A stretch of 64,000 nt of DNA from Collybia mongolica (GCA_013420905.1 JAAXNY010000006.1:3410001-3474000), one strand, 5' to 3'. Numbered from the stretch's first letter, positions 32,672-46,100 are shown. Made by a program: numbers and translations. Notes: a model not told the origin generated them from the letters alone.

Positions 32672-32843
32672 TGTGAGTGATGAGGGGGGTAGAATGCGCG
32701 AGATCCATGATGGTGTACATTCCCGTCTAAAGGCGTGGGAGACGTGTGCACATCCTCCATTGTTCTGCAAATACATCCAAACATTTCTTCCAATACAATG
32801 TCGCCCAGACCTTGACCCCTCCTCTCCCTAAGATACACACACG
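32672..32843. promoter_or_regulatory. Shared divergent promoter of HD2 and HD1
   Basis: The two HD genes are transcribed away from each other with at most 172 bp between start codons (67 bp if HD2 starts at 32776). Regulation of both must therefore lie here or within the coding regions. No specific binding site was recognised. Confidence 0.6.
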
Positions 32844-35066
32844 ATGACAGATATGGACTCCCTCATTTCCAAAAGGCTTACCGCCATAGAAGACGATTTA
32901 CTTGAAGCAATTACTGATCGCCCTTCCCTCGCTGCCTTTGACTCTCGATGGTCCTCGCTCGTTGACGATGTCAAGGAAGCTATTGCGGCAGATGCTCTTA
33001 GCATCAGAACCGTACATCTTGCCCACGGCCTTTCTGAAAAAGTAGCCGACGTGGTTGAGACTTTTCTGAATTTGGATGCCCTTTCCGACCAGATTTTGTC
33101 CTCACTCGTTATTGATGCATCTTCGATCCTCTCTTCAAGGCCAAATCTTCCGACTTCCTCCACTTCCCGTAGTCCCTCACCAGACGCTTTCGATATACCC
33201 AAACCGACTACCAGCGCGTCTCTACCCCCATATGTCGAACCATCCTATCAATGGCTCCTGAAGAACATACACAACCCATACCCTGCTGCGCATGTGCGGA
33301 ACCGAATCGCACAGGACACGGGTTGCAAGCGCAAAGACGTCGATGGCTGGTTCATTGATACAAGGAAGCGCGTAGGATGGAATGCGCTTCGCAAGTCTCA
33401 TTTCTCCAATAAACGTGTGGAGATCGTCGATGCAGCGATGCGGTTCTTTGCAGAAGCCGACCCCAAGCGCCCCCTCGACCCTCAGGTCTCATATGCGTTC
33501 GCACATATTGAAACCTGTATGAAAAGCCTTTACTTCGAAAAGCTTTCCAAGAGTGACTTAGCCACGAAGTTGGACATGGTTGTGAAGGATATGACGCCCG
33601 AAATGATGCTTCAAGCAAAGGCTGAAGAGCAACGCCAAAGGTCACGAGAGAAGGGGGAAGTCCTGATCATCCGTGATGTTCATACCTACCCTACACCCGA
33701 TTGTTCGCCCATTGATACTTCACCTTCTCTTCCTTCGGTCGATGAAGACGGTCTGGAAAGTAACGTTTTTCAATCATCGGGCCAATCCAAACGGAAACGT
33801 TGTGCAGGATCTCCAGACCATCTTGAAAAGAATTTCGGTATCTCGGATAGATTGATGAAGCGTCCCAGGTTCTTTTTTTTTTTTTCAGTTTCAACTTCAA
33901 TCTTAACCTAATCAATGCCTTCCCGCCTTCAGGAATAGCAGCCCGTCTCTCACTAGGCACAGCTCATACGTGTTGGGGCTTCCGTCCCCGGCATTCTCTA
34001 CTCATGGGCCTCTCACCGCGATTGAGGATGTTTCGACATCCAAAATAACCGTTCCTCCAACAGCTGTGAACAGTTCTAGTCGCAAGCGGCGTTTATCAGA
34101 CCCCGATAGCAGAGGTGCACTGAAGCGGCCTCACATCGTTCCTAATGTGCCTAAGCCTCGACCTAATTCTGATCCTTTGCCACTTGAAAATGCACTTCTT
34201 GATATGGCTCAACTTGATGACTGGTTTCACAATCACACCGATTTCCCCAATATCTCTAATGTAGAAGCGAGTCCGTCAACCCCGCTTGAAGTCGAGCTTT
34301 ACGACTTTTCTCAACTCTGTGATCAAACTCAACTCACGAACATCTTCCAGTATCGTAAGGCTCTGCGTTGTGACCCCTCCTACACATGACTAATGGATCA
34401 CATATAGCCTCTCCTCATATCCAGGAATTTGATAGACTCTCACCGGTATTAGAGATATCCCAGACTCGTTCCCTCGATCTGGATATTTCTACTAACACCT
34501 TCAATTATGAAGAGCTATTCTTATCTGATGATCACTCCCATGAAGATCGAGGACACGGTACGATTTATATCTTCATCCATTTTTAAGGAAGTGTTGACAA
34601 GCATTTTGGTAGAATCAAGCTTTTCTGAAATGCCTTCTCCAGTAGTCCCTTTCTCTTCTGATTTCTTAAACATCTACAAATCATCATCTCATACCAATGA
34701 CCCTGCCTTCATTGTTGATACATCGTCGCCGGTCTCCGACAACCCTACAATGAATTTCGACTGGGTATTCCCATCATACATTTCTCAAACTAATGTGCCG
34801 GAAGACGAGTGTCAGGACTTGCTGAATCTTTCACACATGGGCGTGTTCGCTCCTTTGATGAACTCTACCTCACTGGATGACTCACATGCTCAGAACCTCC
34901 CGGCCCAGAGACGATTGTCTACTCAAGCAGAGCGGGCTGCGAAGCAGCAAAAATTGTTCGAGGTAAAAGAGACTGCCCGGAGATTAGAGGCAGAACTGGC
35001 TGCGTCGTAAGTTGTGAACACTTGCTCATGCGAAAATGCTAATCACCTTCCATCAGATCATGCTGA
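32844..35066 (+). CDS. HD1: HD1-class homeodomain mating-type protein
   Basis: Exons by eye: 32844-33868, 33933-34354, 34408-34557, 34613-35006, and a possible tiny last exon from 35057. Without splicing the last intron the stop is at 35010. About 665 residues. The first 110 residues are the helical dimerisation region that determines allele specificity in this family. The homeodomain lies at about residues 130-190: YVEPSYQWLLKNIHNPYP, ending in WFIDTRKRVGWNALR, which has the WF...R.R pattern of HD1/TALE-like domains. Basic stretches SKRKR and SRKRR are likely nuclear localisation signals, and the C terminus is Ser/Asp-rich with a coiled, Lys/Glu-rich end. The introns have clear CTAAT-like branch sites. 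The first intron contains a run of about 15 T. The gene appears intact. Confidence 0.93.
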
Positions 35067-35357
35067 ACAGATGGTGCTGGTCATCGTCAGCACATGTATT
35101 CCATTCCGCATCACTCACTTTGTATCCATTAGCTATCCCTCATGATCGTTCTTCCTCACTATTCACTTAACATTATTTTTTATATCATATACATGACTTT
35201 ACATCTATAATTGTATCTGTCTTTTCATCTTTGCTTGTGCTATTTTGGCGTCGCATCGCTGCTGCTATATACCAGGACCAAGCCATGGCTGCAATGAATT
35301 AATATTAACATCTAAAGGTTCATTCCTTCCAGTGCGCATCGAATTTTCTAGTGATAC

Positions 35358-37852
35358 CTAATGCCTTCCTGCAAGCCCAACTTCATCCTCGATTTTCCAC
35401 CGCCCTACCTCTCGCATGGCCTCGGCGTCCCCACCCTCAACTTCTGGTGCATTTAGCAAGGTGCTAACCATCCTCCAGGGATCCTTCCCTCCCCCAAATC
35501 GCAGGACCTCGTGCTTATACCTCTCACCTGTTTCACGGCTTAAAGGATTGCCCGCAAAAATTTTGCCCCAAACCCGAGAGGCAATGGCGCGATCAAACAG
35601 GTACGAGTAGTAAGTTGCACCGTAACCAAACAGATGTCCAAACTGTGTCTGGAACGATGTCCCAGGGACGTACGGGATCAGACCACGAGTGTTGTGTAGA
35701 TTGGCCAGTTCGGCGGTCGAGTCGAAGCCTGGATCGAGGACGGTAGGCGAGTGGTATATCTGATCCACGGCGGCGAGGAGAATCTGGGAATATGTATCGA
35801 TAGAATGGCACGGGTCGGCGTGATGGTTCCCTATTTGCCTGACCGTTGATGTTGCATCCATGTCGAATAACGACAACACGGTTAAAGAATTTAGGAAATG
35901 CTCCATCAGGATGGAGGGAAGCTCGACGAAATCTGTCGCACATCGAGTGCCAGAAACATTCTGGTATTCCGTTCGACCAATCATGGCTAGACGAGTTCGT
36001 AATATTAGGTTTGGGGAGAAAATCCGGGGCCTAATTACTCACAGTGCATAGCATGACCCATTTCGTGGAATAATGTCATGACCTCGTACCATTCCAGAAC
36101 GGTCGGGCCTTGGGCGAGCGTCGGCCGCGCGAATTCGCACAGCAGAACGACCAATGGCAGTTGATAGACGCCAACCTGGCCTGGCAGGCGGTGTCGTTTT
36201 ACAGCCTCAAACTCCTGAGATTCACGAATGCGAAGCTCAGCTCCTTCTGGAACACTGTCGGCGACCTCGTCATCGTCGTCAGTTCTCCGAGAGCAGCGGA
36301 CGGTATAGTGGGCTGCTCCACTTGCTTTGCCTCTTCGCGCAAATAGATCAGCGTATATCCATCCTATGATGCCTTTCTCCTCATCGACCACCTCCAGTTT
36401 GTGGACATCGGTGTGCCAAACTTCACCCGATGTTGCGTCCGCGGGGCGCAGAGATATCCCATATAGGTGCTGGAACAGTCTGGAAAGGCCCATGAAAACG
36501 GTGCCTAGGGTAAGGGGTGGTAGGGGTATCGGTGGGGCTGGTGGTTCCGGTGGACAATAGAAATCTCTATCCCAAGCTTGGATAACAGGAAGTGACGGGG
36601 TTTTGTGATGGGCTTGTTTCCGCAGGCGTAATGCATGTAATGCCTGTTCGGCATGGGGGCGGGTATGTTCCATTAATGCGTCTAGAAAATAGAGTACGTT
36701 TTCTATAGACGGTTAAACTCCTGTTTCGTACGAAAAAGAAGGGCACTTACTTGGAGATTTAGCCATTTTATCGTCAAGTGCCATATCAGCATAACTCTCT
36801 CGGCCCACCAATCGTGCAAGCTCCCCCCGTGTGTGTAACAACTGTTCCAAAATTTGAATTTGTTCTGGCGTACTTGAGTTGGCTGCAATGTATACTCGCC
36901 GACGCGGCTCCTCTTCTGGAGCGGAGCGCATTATCATTTGAGCTTGCAGTGAACCTGGGTAAACAAGGAGATCTCGCTGGGTAAATCGCGCTTGGAGCTG
37001 TAATCTCACGCCCATTCCCTTGTCCTTCAGACCTGTAAGCTCTGAAGGCTTGATGGAGGTGGGAGGGCGCGCAGAATTTGCTTGGCTGAGGAATTCTCGG
37101 CCAAGGGTCTGGATGTCTGACGATAGAGAAACGAATCTCTGGCGTTGCTCGGTGGGCATGTTTATCGCTGATTTTTCAAAGTCAAGCCAGAATATCAGGG
37201 CAGTCTTGTAGGCCTCTGGACTGAGCGTTTTGACGATCGAGGGATCCGACATGACGGCTTTCAGAACCTTGAGAAACAAAACCATAGATTACGATTGGCA
37301 GTAAAGACGCAAAGATTATCTACGCACTTCGTGAAGCCCGACATGAGTGTTGAGTACATTCATAAACTCGCACAGCGTCAGATATGCGTGGTTGGCAGCC
37401 TCCTCCCATATCCTCTCTGGATGTGCATTCCGAACCAGCTCCGCGAGGTCTATCACACCGCACAGCATATCACTAAGCCGGTCCAAGTTCTTCACAACTT
37501 TTAACAATTCTTCCCTGGATTCGCGGGCCCGCAATATTCGATCGACAAGGAGCTGGGCCCGGACGAGAGTAGCATCGGCAAGCGATATGAGACCGTGTGG
37601 AGTGCTAAGGGAAGAATGCCCGAATAGACCGGTGGGCGACAGTGGTGATGTTCGAAGGCCGGCCTTGGGATGGTCGAAGAGGGAGATGAGGGCGACATCA
37701 TCAGTGGATGCTGGGATGGTGTATACAACTTGGTTCGATGTTGGCCTTGGTCGTGATTTCACTTCCGGCTTGGGGAGGGCGTGACACCCTCGGAAGTGAA
37801 ATAGTTTTCGTGAGGGTTTGGGCAGAACGTTGCCCACGGACCTTGCAAACAT
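35358..37852 (-). CDS. MIP: Mitochondrial intermediate peptidase
   Basis: An M3-family zinc metalloprotease (Oct1/MIP) that removes an octapeptide from imported mitochondrial precursors. The start [20 protein letters not shown] (37852) looks like a mitochondrial targeting peptide. The exons run through [43 protein letters not shown] and WDRDFYCPP to the zinc site FHEMGHAMH (about 36040-36065, HExxH). They continue with [33 protein letters not shown] and the stop at 35358. About 780 residues, as expected. MIP flanks the A mating-type locus in most Agaricomycetes, which supports calling the HD pair the A locus. It is convergent with HD1. Confidence 0.95.
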
Positions 37853-38214
37853 GAATAAAAGGAACCCGAAGATGATGTGGTGGTAGGGAGATCTGGAAGT
37901 CTACGAGATATTCAAGAGCTCGACGACTTCAGATTATAAGTCCCAGGCCAAGGTAAACGAAACTTACTCTGCCCTGTCATTACAGAATTACGTAATGGCG
38001 TCACGTTGAATTCCGACCATTCTTATTGGCTAGCACGGACAGTGGAATGGATTCGAGATGATTGCTACAGTGTATTAAATAATGTTATCTAAATAATATG
38101 CTGGATGTATAATGAATGACTATGATGCGTAAGAAAGTGGGTAAAGTATCAATGACCACGTATATAAAACGATTCCAAGCGAGGTGTATGGATAGATCGA
38201 CCTTTTTTGCAGCG

Positions 38215-40450
38215 TCATGCAGACTCCAATGGAGATAAGCTGCCTTCCAAACTTCGGTCATGGTCCATTTCTATATCGTCTGGAAACAAAGAAAAATCGT
38301 GGCCATTAGTGTTTCCGTTGAAACGGTCTGTGTGACCATTTATATTCGTCAAAGATGTGATGGGTTTCGACTCCTCTGCTGGTTGATGAGGTGCTGTCGG
38401 TCCAGGTATTGGCTCCACAGCATATACCCAGAATTTGGATCGCTTTTTTCCAGCAATCTGCTCTAGTGCTATCTCCGTGGGTTTGAGGGCTGCAGCGCCT
38501 GAAATTTTGATTTTGAGACCGTTGGAATTGCCGTGGAATTTTCCGTTTGCTGTCTCTGTGGCAGCATGATCAGAGGAGTGTGTGCTAGTTGTACTTTCCT
38601 CTGTTCGTGCTCGTTTTAGTGGTGGCTCAACGTCCAACTGCACCTCTGCGGGTGCTCCCAATCGCGAGGAGCGTCGTTCTCCTCGCCAATGGCTCCAAGA
38701 CTCAGAAGAAGATTCACGCTTTCCATTCGTATTCAATTTATTTGTAGCTCGCGATGAACGTCGCTGTCCGACGGCTGCAAAAACACGGTGCTTTTTCGCC
38801 CGATCAGGAGCGTCGGTCCGAAAATTGAGGAAGTCGTCGTCGTCAAACTCTTCGTCAGGAGCCTCGTCCTCCTGGTAAGTGTACTCATCGGCATCGTCCT
38901 GAGTTCCAAAAATAGGAAGTCAGCCGAGAGATACTGTGACGATATCAATCATTGTGAACTTGCCTCGCTTTCGTCAAAATCGTTGCTGTAAACATAATCT
39001 GGTCTCTGGGTTTGTCGCCGTGTCCGTGTTTCCCGAACTTCTGCCTGGGCCATTAAAAGCCGGCGTTGTTCGATTCGCTTCCTGACTTTTTGCACACGCT
39101 AGAAGATTCAGATGAGTAAGCTTGTCCAAATCAAGGGGTTTGATACGGAGTAAAATTTTATATCAGGTTTTTTTGCACGCCATGCGGCAGGATGGGCCCA
39201 TGTCACAACGCTCTCTTGCTCTCAAGAGAAACTCACCGTTAATTCCCTGTCAATAGCCTCATTGCGACTTTCAAGGGCTTTGATGAGAGCAATATGTCCT
39301 TGGTCAAGCTTTGATCTCTTCTCGCCTTTCTTGAGTTCAGGGGGAGCAGAGGCCTTCAGATCCTCAATGAGAGCAATATACTCCTCCCTCGTAGATGAGA
39401 CAGTCGAAAATGTTGCTGTAGTTTTCCATGGATTTGTCGATACGAAAACGCGTGGCGAATCTGTAAAAACAGAGGTGATAAAATGAGTAACACCGAGATT
39501 AACAAAGGTTCCACTGCGCGGCAAAGACCGGTGAACAGAGTTTCAGAAACGAGGATGCATATCCCCGTAAATACACACAAATAGGGGTTTGGGAGGCAGG
39601 ATGATATGTGGTAACGTGCACGGACCATCTACAATCCAGAAGCGTCTTCTACGAGAGTCTTGTCCCAGGGGAAGGAGTTGAAGTTGCTCCTGACTGCAGG
39701 AATCGGTAGGCTCAGGAGGAGCATTCACAGCATCTCTTTTTTTGTGTTTATTCTGTGACACGCCCCATGCGCGGTCAATGGTGTTCTTTATGTTTATGCC
39801 ATGACATAACTGTAATTCCACCAGCTGGCGGAGAATTTTGAGCTGAATTCCAAGTAGCCAATTTCTGTGAGGATTGGAGGGCACATAGTGAGCCCACGAC
39901 ACATACTTTGAAATCCCAGTCTGTTGCAAAGAAGCCTCCTTCGAGCCCTTCGAAGGGGTCCATGTTTCTTTTTAATTCTTCGTTCCAGTATATCGTTCTC
40001 TCGGAAGACTTAAAGTACTCGGAAAGTACGCTCGCCACAGTTGTCGAAATTTGATCCGTGCTGGCGCCACGCAGACAGTGTTAACCCAGAGCGACGATGT
40101 AGAAACGTGCCCTGACATGCCCTTACCTCAAGTTACGCGTCTGTGGCTTGAGGTTGGTGATGAAATGTGCAAGGAGCTTACTGAGTATTTCGTTGGGCTC
40201 CCGCGACAGCAGAGCCTCCTCAAGACTGTAAGCAACGTACCCGTACAGATGGCACTGAGTGGACCATTTATGACAGTTGAGGAGTCACTCACTCCATCGG
40301 CGACTCCAGACCCTCAATCTTTCCCCGGAGGTGGGTGAATTTGCAGATGAAAGAGTAGACAAACAATGATTCCCAGCGACCTGAGGGGTGAGTTGCTGTG
40401 GATGGAGGACATACATGACCTTTCCCGCCAGATGTGACGACGCTAGACAT
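38215..40450 (-). CDS. DDT-domain chromatin-associated protein
   Basis: Start at 40450 (MSSVVTSGGKGHV), possibly with an early intron. The DDT domain reads WESLFVYSFICKFTHLRGK and GLESPM, then after an intron LEEALLSREPNEILSKLL and HFITNLKPQTRNL. Later comes a WHIM-like signature (LLPLGQDSRRRRFWIVDG), an acidic patch (DEDADEYTYQEDEAPDEE) and a basic Ser-rich tail with SKFWVYAVEP before the stop at 38215. DDT plus WHIM modules occur in subunits of ISWI-type chromatin remodellers (Itc1/ACF1/RSF1 relatives), where they contact the ATPase and linker DNA. Several introns. Which remodeller it belongs to cannot be told by eye. Confidence 0.8.
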
Positions 40451-40749
40451 GGCTGGTCGCAGAAAACGCGACAGATGAGATTGCGGAGCCGCGAAAGAAA
40501 CGAAGAGGTGGGGTTTTGTTACGAAATCGTCGTGACCATCTTATTTTTCGAGGCGGAACAAATAAATTACAATAGTCGTGCCTATATTCAGCCGTATTAT
40601 TCTAGTCAGAATGGCCCACCCCTTCTACGAAGAAACCCCGGCGTTGCTCTTGCGTTGTGAGCTCCCATAAGGGATTGCAACATCAACCGTGACACAACTA
40701 CTGCTCCCTTGTGCAAAGGGGCACAAGACAAAAGCGAGAACTGGGAGTC

Positions 40750-41299
40750 TTATCCCGGGCCGACCTAACGTTACGCGCTGTGAGATACAACACCATTTGT
40801 GGCGGGATAGCAGCCGATCTACCTTAGGGATGTCATGGTGTTCACTAAGAGACTCAAGATGGGCATTGAATTCATTAACGCGATCTTTGTGTGTCTTGTT
40901 TGCCAATTTAGCTACACGCTCAGCCAGCTGGAGAATTGACGTTAGAAGAGTAGGCGGTGTCAACAGTGGTAGACGAACCCGTCGTTTCTGGACCTCTTCA
41001 AATCGCTTTTCTGCTTCAGTCTTCCTCGATGAGCTGCTACTTGCGGCTGGCGAGTTCCTCCCGCTACTGTTTGGAGTCTTGTGAGACTCTTCTTCCAGGA
41101 ATAAGAGTTCTTTCACTCGTTCACGTTCACGATCTCTCTCAGGATCCTGCTTGGTCTTGGTTTTTTTCTTTTTCCTGAGAGTATGATGAATGTTGGCGGA
41201 TTGATGATGCAGAAAAACTCACTTTTTGACGATCCCACCTTCAGCTACCCCCCCTTTGAGCTTGAGGGAGCCACCAGGGCGTAACTCGTATTCCGACAT
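40750..41299 (-). CDS. FAM32A/DUF1754 family protein
   Basis: Small protein of about 120 residues: start MSEYELRPGGSLKLKGG (41299), a Lys-run KKKKKTKTKQD after the first intron, KTEAEKRFEEVQKRR, then LAERVAKLANKTHKDRV and LESLSEHHDIPKVGPG with TAA at 40750-40752. The ending HHDIPKVGPG is diagnostic. The last exon is only five codons long and lies after an intron of about 80 bp. The intron after QKRR appears to use GTTCGT as donor and is 51 bp, so it could also be retained in frame. The human homologue is a spliceosome (C-star complex) component. Its promoter is shared with the divergent TMEM115-like gene 207 bp away. Confidence 0.88.
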
Positions 41300-41506
41300 G
41301 GGGTTCGGGAACGAAGAAAGAAGCGAACCTGAACGAAGTCCGTCGCCGGTCAACATCCGTAAAAGGAAGGTGTCCACGTGCCTAGCAAACGCAACTGAGT
41401 AGCCCATAACTTTCCAAGTAAAACTTGTTGCAATCTGTGAGGCCATTCACAGCCTTTCATACCAAGAGCTTTAGATACTTCGTGCTGGTCGGCACTTGCA
41501 GTCGTA

Positions 41507-42842
41507 ATGGCCGTCCTATCATCCCCGGTGGTTCTCCTCCAATCGATACCCCCCGTCACGCGCATTTTTACAGCGGCGACCGTCCTTTCTTCGGGTGTAT
41601 ATGGATGGTTATGTTGGAAAGGACTTGAATCCGAAGCCAACCAATACATGACCGTCATGCCTGGGTACGCTCTGTTTCATCCATGGACACTTGTCACCTC
41701 AGTTCTTGTTGAAACAACAATATTCGAGGTCAGTCAGATTATTAAGTTTGAGTGTGTCACTAATATATGCGATGCTGCTTAGTTCATTGCCTCAATGATT
41801 TTTATTCCTGCATCTCTCAAATACTTGGAGCGTTTATGGGGAAGTATTGAAATACTAAAATTCATTCTCGTCTCCGTGGGTGCATCCAATATCATCGCCT
41901 TCGCATTCAATTGGATAGAGTTCGTGGCGACCGGAAACGCTGACCTTTTCCTGTGAGTCCGTTTCTGGGATCATAGCTACGTTCTCGGTTCTGACTTTAT
42001 AACAAGGTATGGTATGAATTATCATGGACAAATGGCTTTGCAAATAGCTGTTTTGGTTGCATTCACACAACTCATTCCCGAACACCAAATTCAAGTATTG
42101 GGAGTCCTCAAGGCTCGCGTCAAGGTTGGTGAAAGTCAAAGCACACATCAAGTAACTGAGCCTGACATATCTGCAGACTTTACCAATGGCCTACCTTACG
42201 TTGTCAACCGTATTATGTTTCGTAGGATTTCAATGCCCCTGGATTATAATACAATTTGGTTGGTTTGTCGGATGGGTCTACTTGCGATTCTACAAGAAAA
42301 ACACGGGCGATTCCGTTGGTGGGACCGATACATATGGTGACCGAAGCGAGACGTTTTCCCTTGTCTCATGGTTCCCACCCTTCATGCAGTGAGTATCAGG
42401 ACCCGCTACAGGCTTCTCTACTTATGTCATCCACAGTTATCCCCTCACTCTACTTGGAAGTTTTGTGTTCTCGCTTGCAACACGATTCCGCCTCATTCCG
42501 TCTCCAGGCACAGATGTCGAATCTGGCTCTTACAGTCAAATTCCTGGTGGTGCACGCGCTGAAGCGGAACGTAGAAGGTGAGGCATCTACGTCCTAACTT
42601 TACTGTTTCCAACTTGTATCTAACTGCCATATAGAGCCATGGCTTTGAAAGCATTGGACCAACGACTTGCCAATTCGTCATCGCCTTCAGTGTCACATCC
42701 TACGAATGCAGGGGCTTCTCAATCCCCTCGACCCGCTCCCTCGGTAGCGCTTGCGCCTGCAAGTCCTTCTACGAATACGAAAAATAATGCTAACGAAGGG
42801 GAGTCCTCTGATTTGGGAAAGGCGACTGTGGACAGTCGGTAG
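41507..42842 (+). CDS. TMEM115/DUF1751 Golgi membrane protein
   Basis: Start MAVLSSPVVLLQSIPPVTR (41507). It has several hydrophobic segments, a conserved YALFHPWTLVTSVLVE motif, then FIPASLKYLERLWGSIE, ASNIIAFAFNWIEF, GQMALQIAVLVAFTQLIPEH and PWIIIQFGWFVGWVYLRFYK. The family motif GDRSETFSLVSWFPPFM follows, then a Pro/Ser-rich cytosolic tail ending at 42842. Six or so exons with short introns. TMEM115 proteins are rhomboid-like, Golgi-resident and implicated in retrograde Golgi-to-ER transport. About 360 residues. Confidence 0.88.
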
Positions 42843-43108
42843 CGGGATTGTAGCATTTGATGTACACCATTACGCCCAAACGTTTATCTACCCTCGCCCC
42901 GACCGGCTCTCGATTCTAATCACATTCTTGGCTATGTTTGTACTTAGAAACCCATGCGTGAATTATTTGGTGGTCATGACTCGGCTCCCAATTTATTTGA
43001 CATTTCAATTATGTAAGGAGAGGTTTGGGCAACCAATTATCGTCGAAGAACGATTCCGCTTATTTAAATAACTTCAGTGGAGGATACTAGTAACGAGTAA
43101 CTGGCCTG

Positions 43109-46100
43109 ATGTCTCGCCGTTCCTCGATACTCTCTGCCACTATCTCTGCACCAACCATAGGAAATGGACATATAAGCTTCCAAGCTCCACTAGAGAAGCA
43201 AGATGGAGCGTCCATCCACCATCCACCAAATAAACCTCGTTCCGTTTCTCTCTCCAAAGCCTCCACTTTGGACGACGCTCAAGGCCCCGTCGATCCGGAT
43301 GGGCTATTTACGAAGCACACCATCTCCGAGGTCAAATTCATACAACAGCGTCTGAGGTGAATTCCACAAACTCAGCCCATGCCTCACTTCTTATAACCCA
43401 CCAGAGCGGATGCGGACGCGAAACAGGAGGAGCTTCGCCTTATGGTTGGGTGCGTGGTTTCTCGATTTCTCTGATATACAGCATCTTGAGGTTTTGCCCT
43501 GAAAGCGTAGAGAACGGTATCGTGACCTTCTGCAAGCATCTACATCTATTATCGCTATTGCGCGGTCCTCCCAGCGAGTAGTAGAAGCATTAGAAGAAAC
43601 GAAGAACGCTATTCTCTCTCAAGAGGAACCACCTTTACCGCGGAAGCCTTCCGTAAGCGGCAGCAATGGTGAGCGTTTTGTGGTACATGGGTAGTAATCG
43701 CAAACTTCTGCAAAAAAATATTAGATGCACACCTACGCACTCTGCAGCTGCTTTCAGCTCACATGAAGCTCTTGCTGGATGCACCTGAACATATGTGGCG
43801 GCTCATTGAAAGAAAGAAGTATTACCCGGCAGCATGGCTACTTTTACTAGCTGGGGTCGTGCACCGAGTGCTAGTTCGGGACGAAGACGCCGACGACGAT
43901 CAGGAAGGCGGAACATGGAGAAATCAGGGAATAGATGTTCTAGTGAATGCTTATGTACAATTTTTGGGCTTTACTAACTCATGTAACAGGAACAGTTCCC
44001 TCTCATACAACGTCAGTGGGATGCAGTTTCGCAGTTTCGTTCACAGATCATACACAAGGCAACAATTTCTCTGAGAGAACATGGTGCTGTTGTTGAAGTA
44101 CTGCAGTCCTACATTCCCTGAATATAGCTCACCTCCTTATGCGACAGGATACTTGTGCAACCCTCCTGACGCTCCATTTACTAGATTCACGACCGTTGAC
44201 GGAAATCTTTTCCGTTTTTCTTGTCCAGCGGTCAAAAACGCTCCAAACAATGGTTTCATGGAACTATCAAGCTGATGTATCTAATACATCTAATAAGCAA
44301 CCAAACGGGGGCCCATTGGAGCTTAAGACGGACGCCCCGTTGTCAGAATTTCGGCGGAAACTCGTGAATAAAATCAGAGAGGCTATACACGCTGCTTTAG
44401 GAGTCATTTCTCAGACGTGTAGAACAGCTCGAAATATTTTTCACGACAATCACCCTCGGGCTTCTCTGGTACGACGAGTCTTGGAATATATCCAATCCGA
44501 TTCACCTACACTCCCACTGGAGTCAATCCCTCCCGAACTACGCCTTACTACACAAAGTCTTTTAACTACCCTACCGTCGTCAACACACTTACTCCTGCTA
44601 CCTCAGAGTCTCAGGTCATATAAGCCCTACATTGATCTCAACTCGCCATCATCATCCATCCAGCATGCACAATTTACTCAAAGAATGGGAGAGTGGTTCC
44701 ATCACTCATCAATGGTATTACAGAAAGCAGTTGAAAGGTGGTTCTCTAAACTTGAGAGCATCAAGGAAGTTTGGAACGTCCGATCTTCGACCAGAGCGTG
44801 GATTCTAAGCTCACAGCTAGAGCAAAAGGAAATCTCACAATTGATCAATGCTTTGGACGAACTGTCTCAACAACGATCCATTGCAATATGGAGGCTAAAG
44901 CTTACCGTCGCGTTGGAATCCTTTGAAAAAAGGCTGGATTCTGCGACGTCAAGCTCTAATGTGGTATCAGAAGGGGTTCCGGGCAAGTCAAGACAATGTT
45001 GTTATTCCAAATCCTTGACTGACCATGTGGTGCAGAATTATCACTGACTGAATTTCTCTTCCAGGCCCCGCCACTTTCATTATTGTCACACGCAAGCACC
45101 AGGCCTACGGATATATTTTTTCAGAAATATAAAACCTCTTTGCTAAGACAGATTGTTGGCCGGACGTCGTTACTTGATGAACTCTTGTCTATCTTGGAGA
45201 GGTGTGCAAGGGCCATTCAACAGGACCTATCACACGTCAAGACTAGTGGTGATGATGCACAGTAAGTTCCCCCGTCTTGTTTCCTTGCAAAGTTAACCAC
45301 TGGTCGCAGAGTGATCATTGACCGACTAACTCATGCTTACGGACCGGAGGCGGACGCATTGTGTGGCAGTGTTGTCCGGAGATTAGAAACGACATATGAG
45401 GGACTAAATGACGCAAGTCAACGTTAGTTCAAACATTCTCCTAAAAATATTTCACTGAATCAAATTCAGTGCCCGGACTTGTCCTCCTTAGTCGAGTGAC
45501 TGCAGAGTTGTCATCTTCATGCCCCTTTATTTCAGAGATAGGTTGCTCCCCGCTGACCGTTGCGGGTGTGTAACAATTCATCACTTTCGATACTCGACTA
45601 ATTTCTCATCACAGATTTCCGGACACAAACATCCACTCTTCACGGTTGTATAATTAGTCGCTGGCAAGAACATATTGTTTCCCAAACTGTCAAAGAATAT
45701 CATCTTAGATCCCGCCCACGCAACTTTAGCGCTACGAGTAAGTTTTGAGAGCCTCTCAAACACAGGGAGTCCTAACAAAGTCTTCAGAATCTAAGCCATC
45801 TTCTGGACCTTCTGCACACCTTGTACAGTCTCTTCTTTCAATTTCAAGGTCGATTGAACAATTGGGTACCTTTCGTAATCCATCCCGACATGCAACAATT
45901 GCCCAAGCAAGCCTCCGCCAATTCATTACTGAATTCACGCAGCATGACTCAGTAAACGACAACCAATCACTCATCGATCTAGCCTTCCTGTGGAAACTGG
46001 CTGAACTTCAAGGCGCTGAATGGCTTGATACTTGTCACTTTCTAGACGATCGAATGGCGGCAAAAGTTAGTTACTTGGTATCCTGTTAATTATCCATACT

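Noticed and set aside
40625..41116. 163-codon continuous frame as a single-exon gene
   Set aside because: It reads through two introns of the FAM32A gene. The family ending KVGPG is restored only by splicing.
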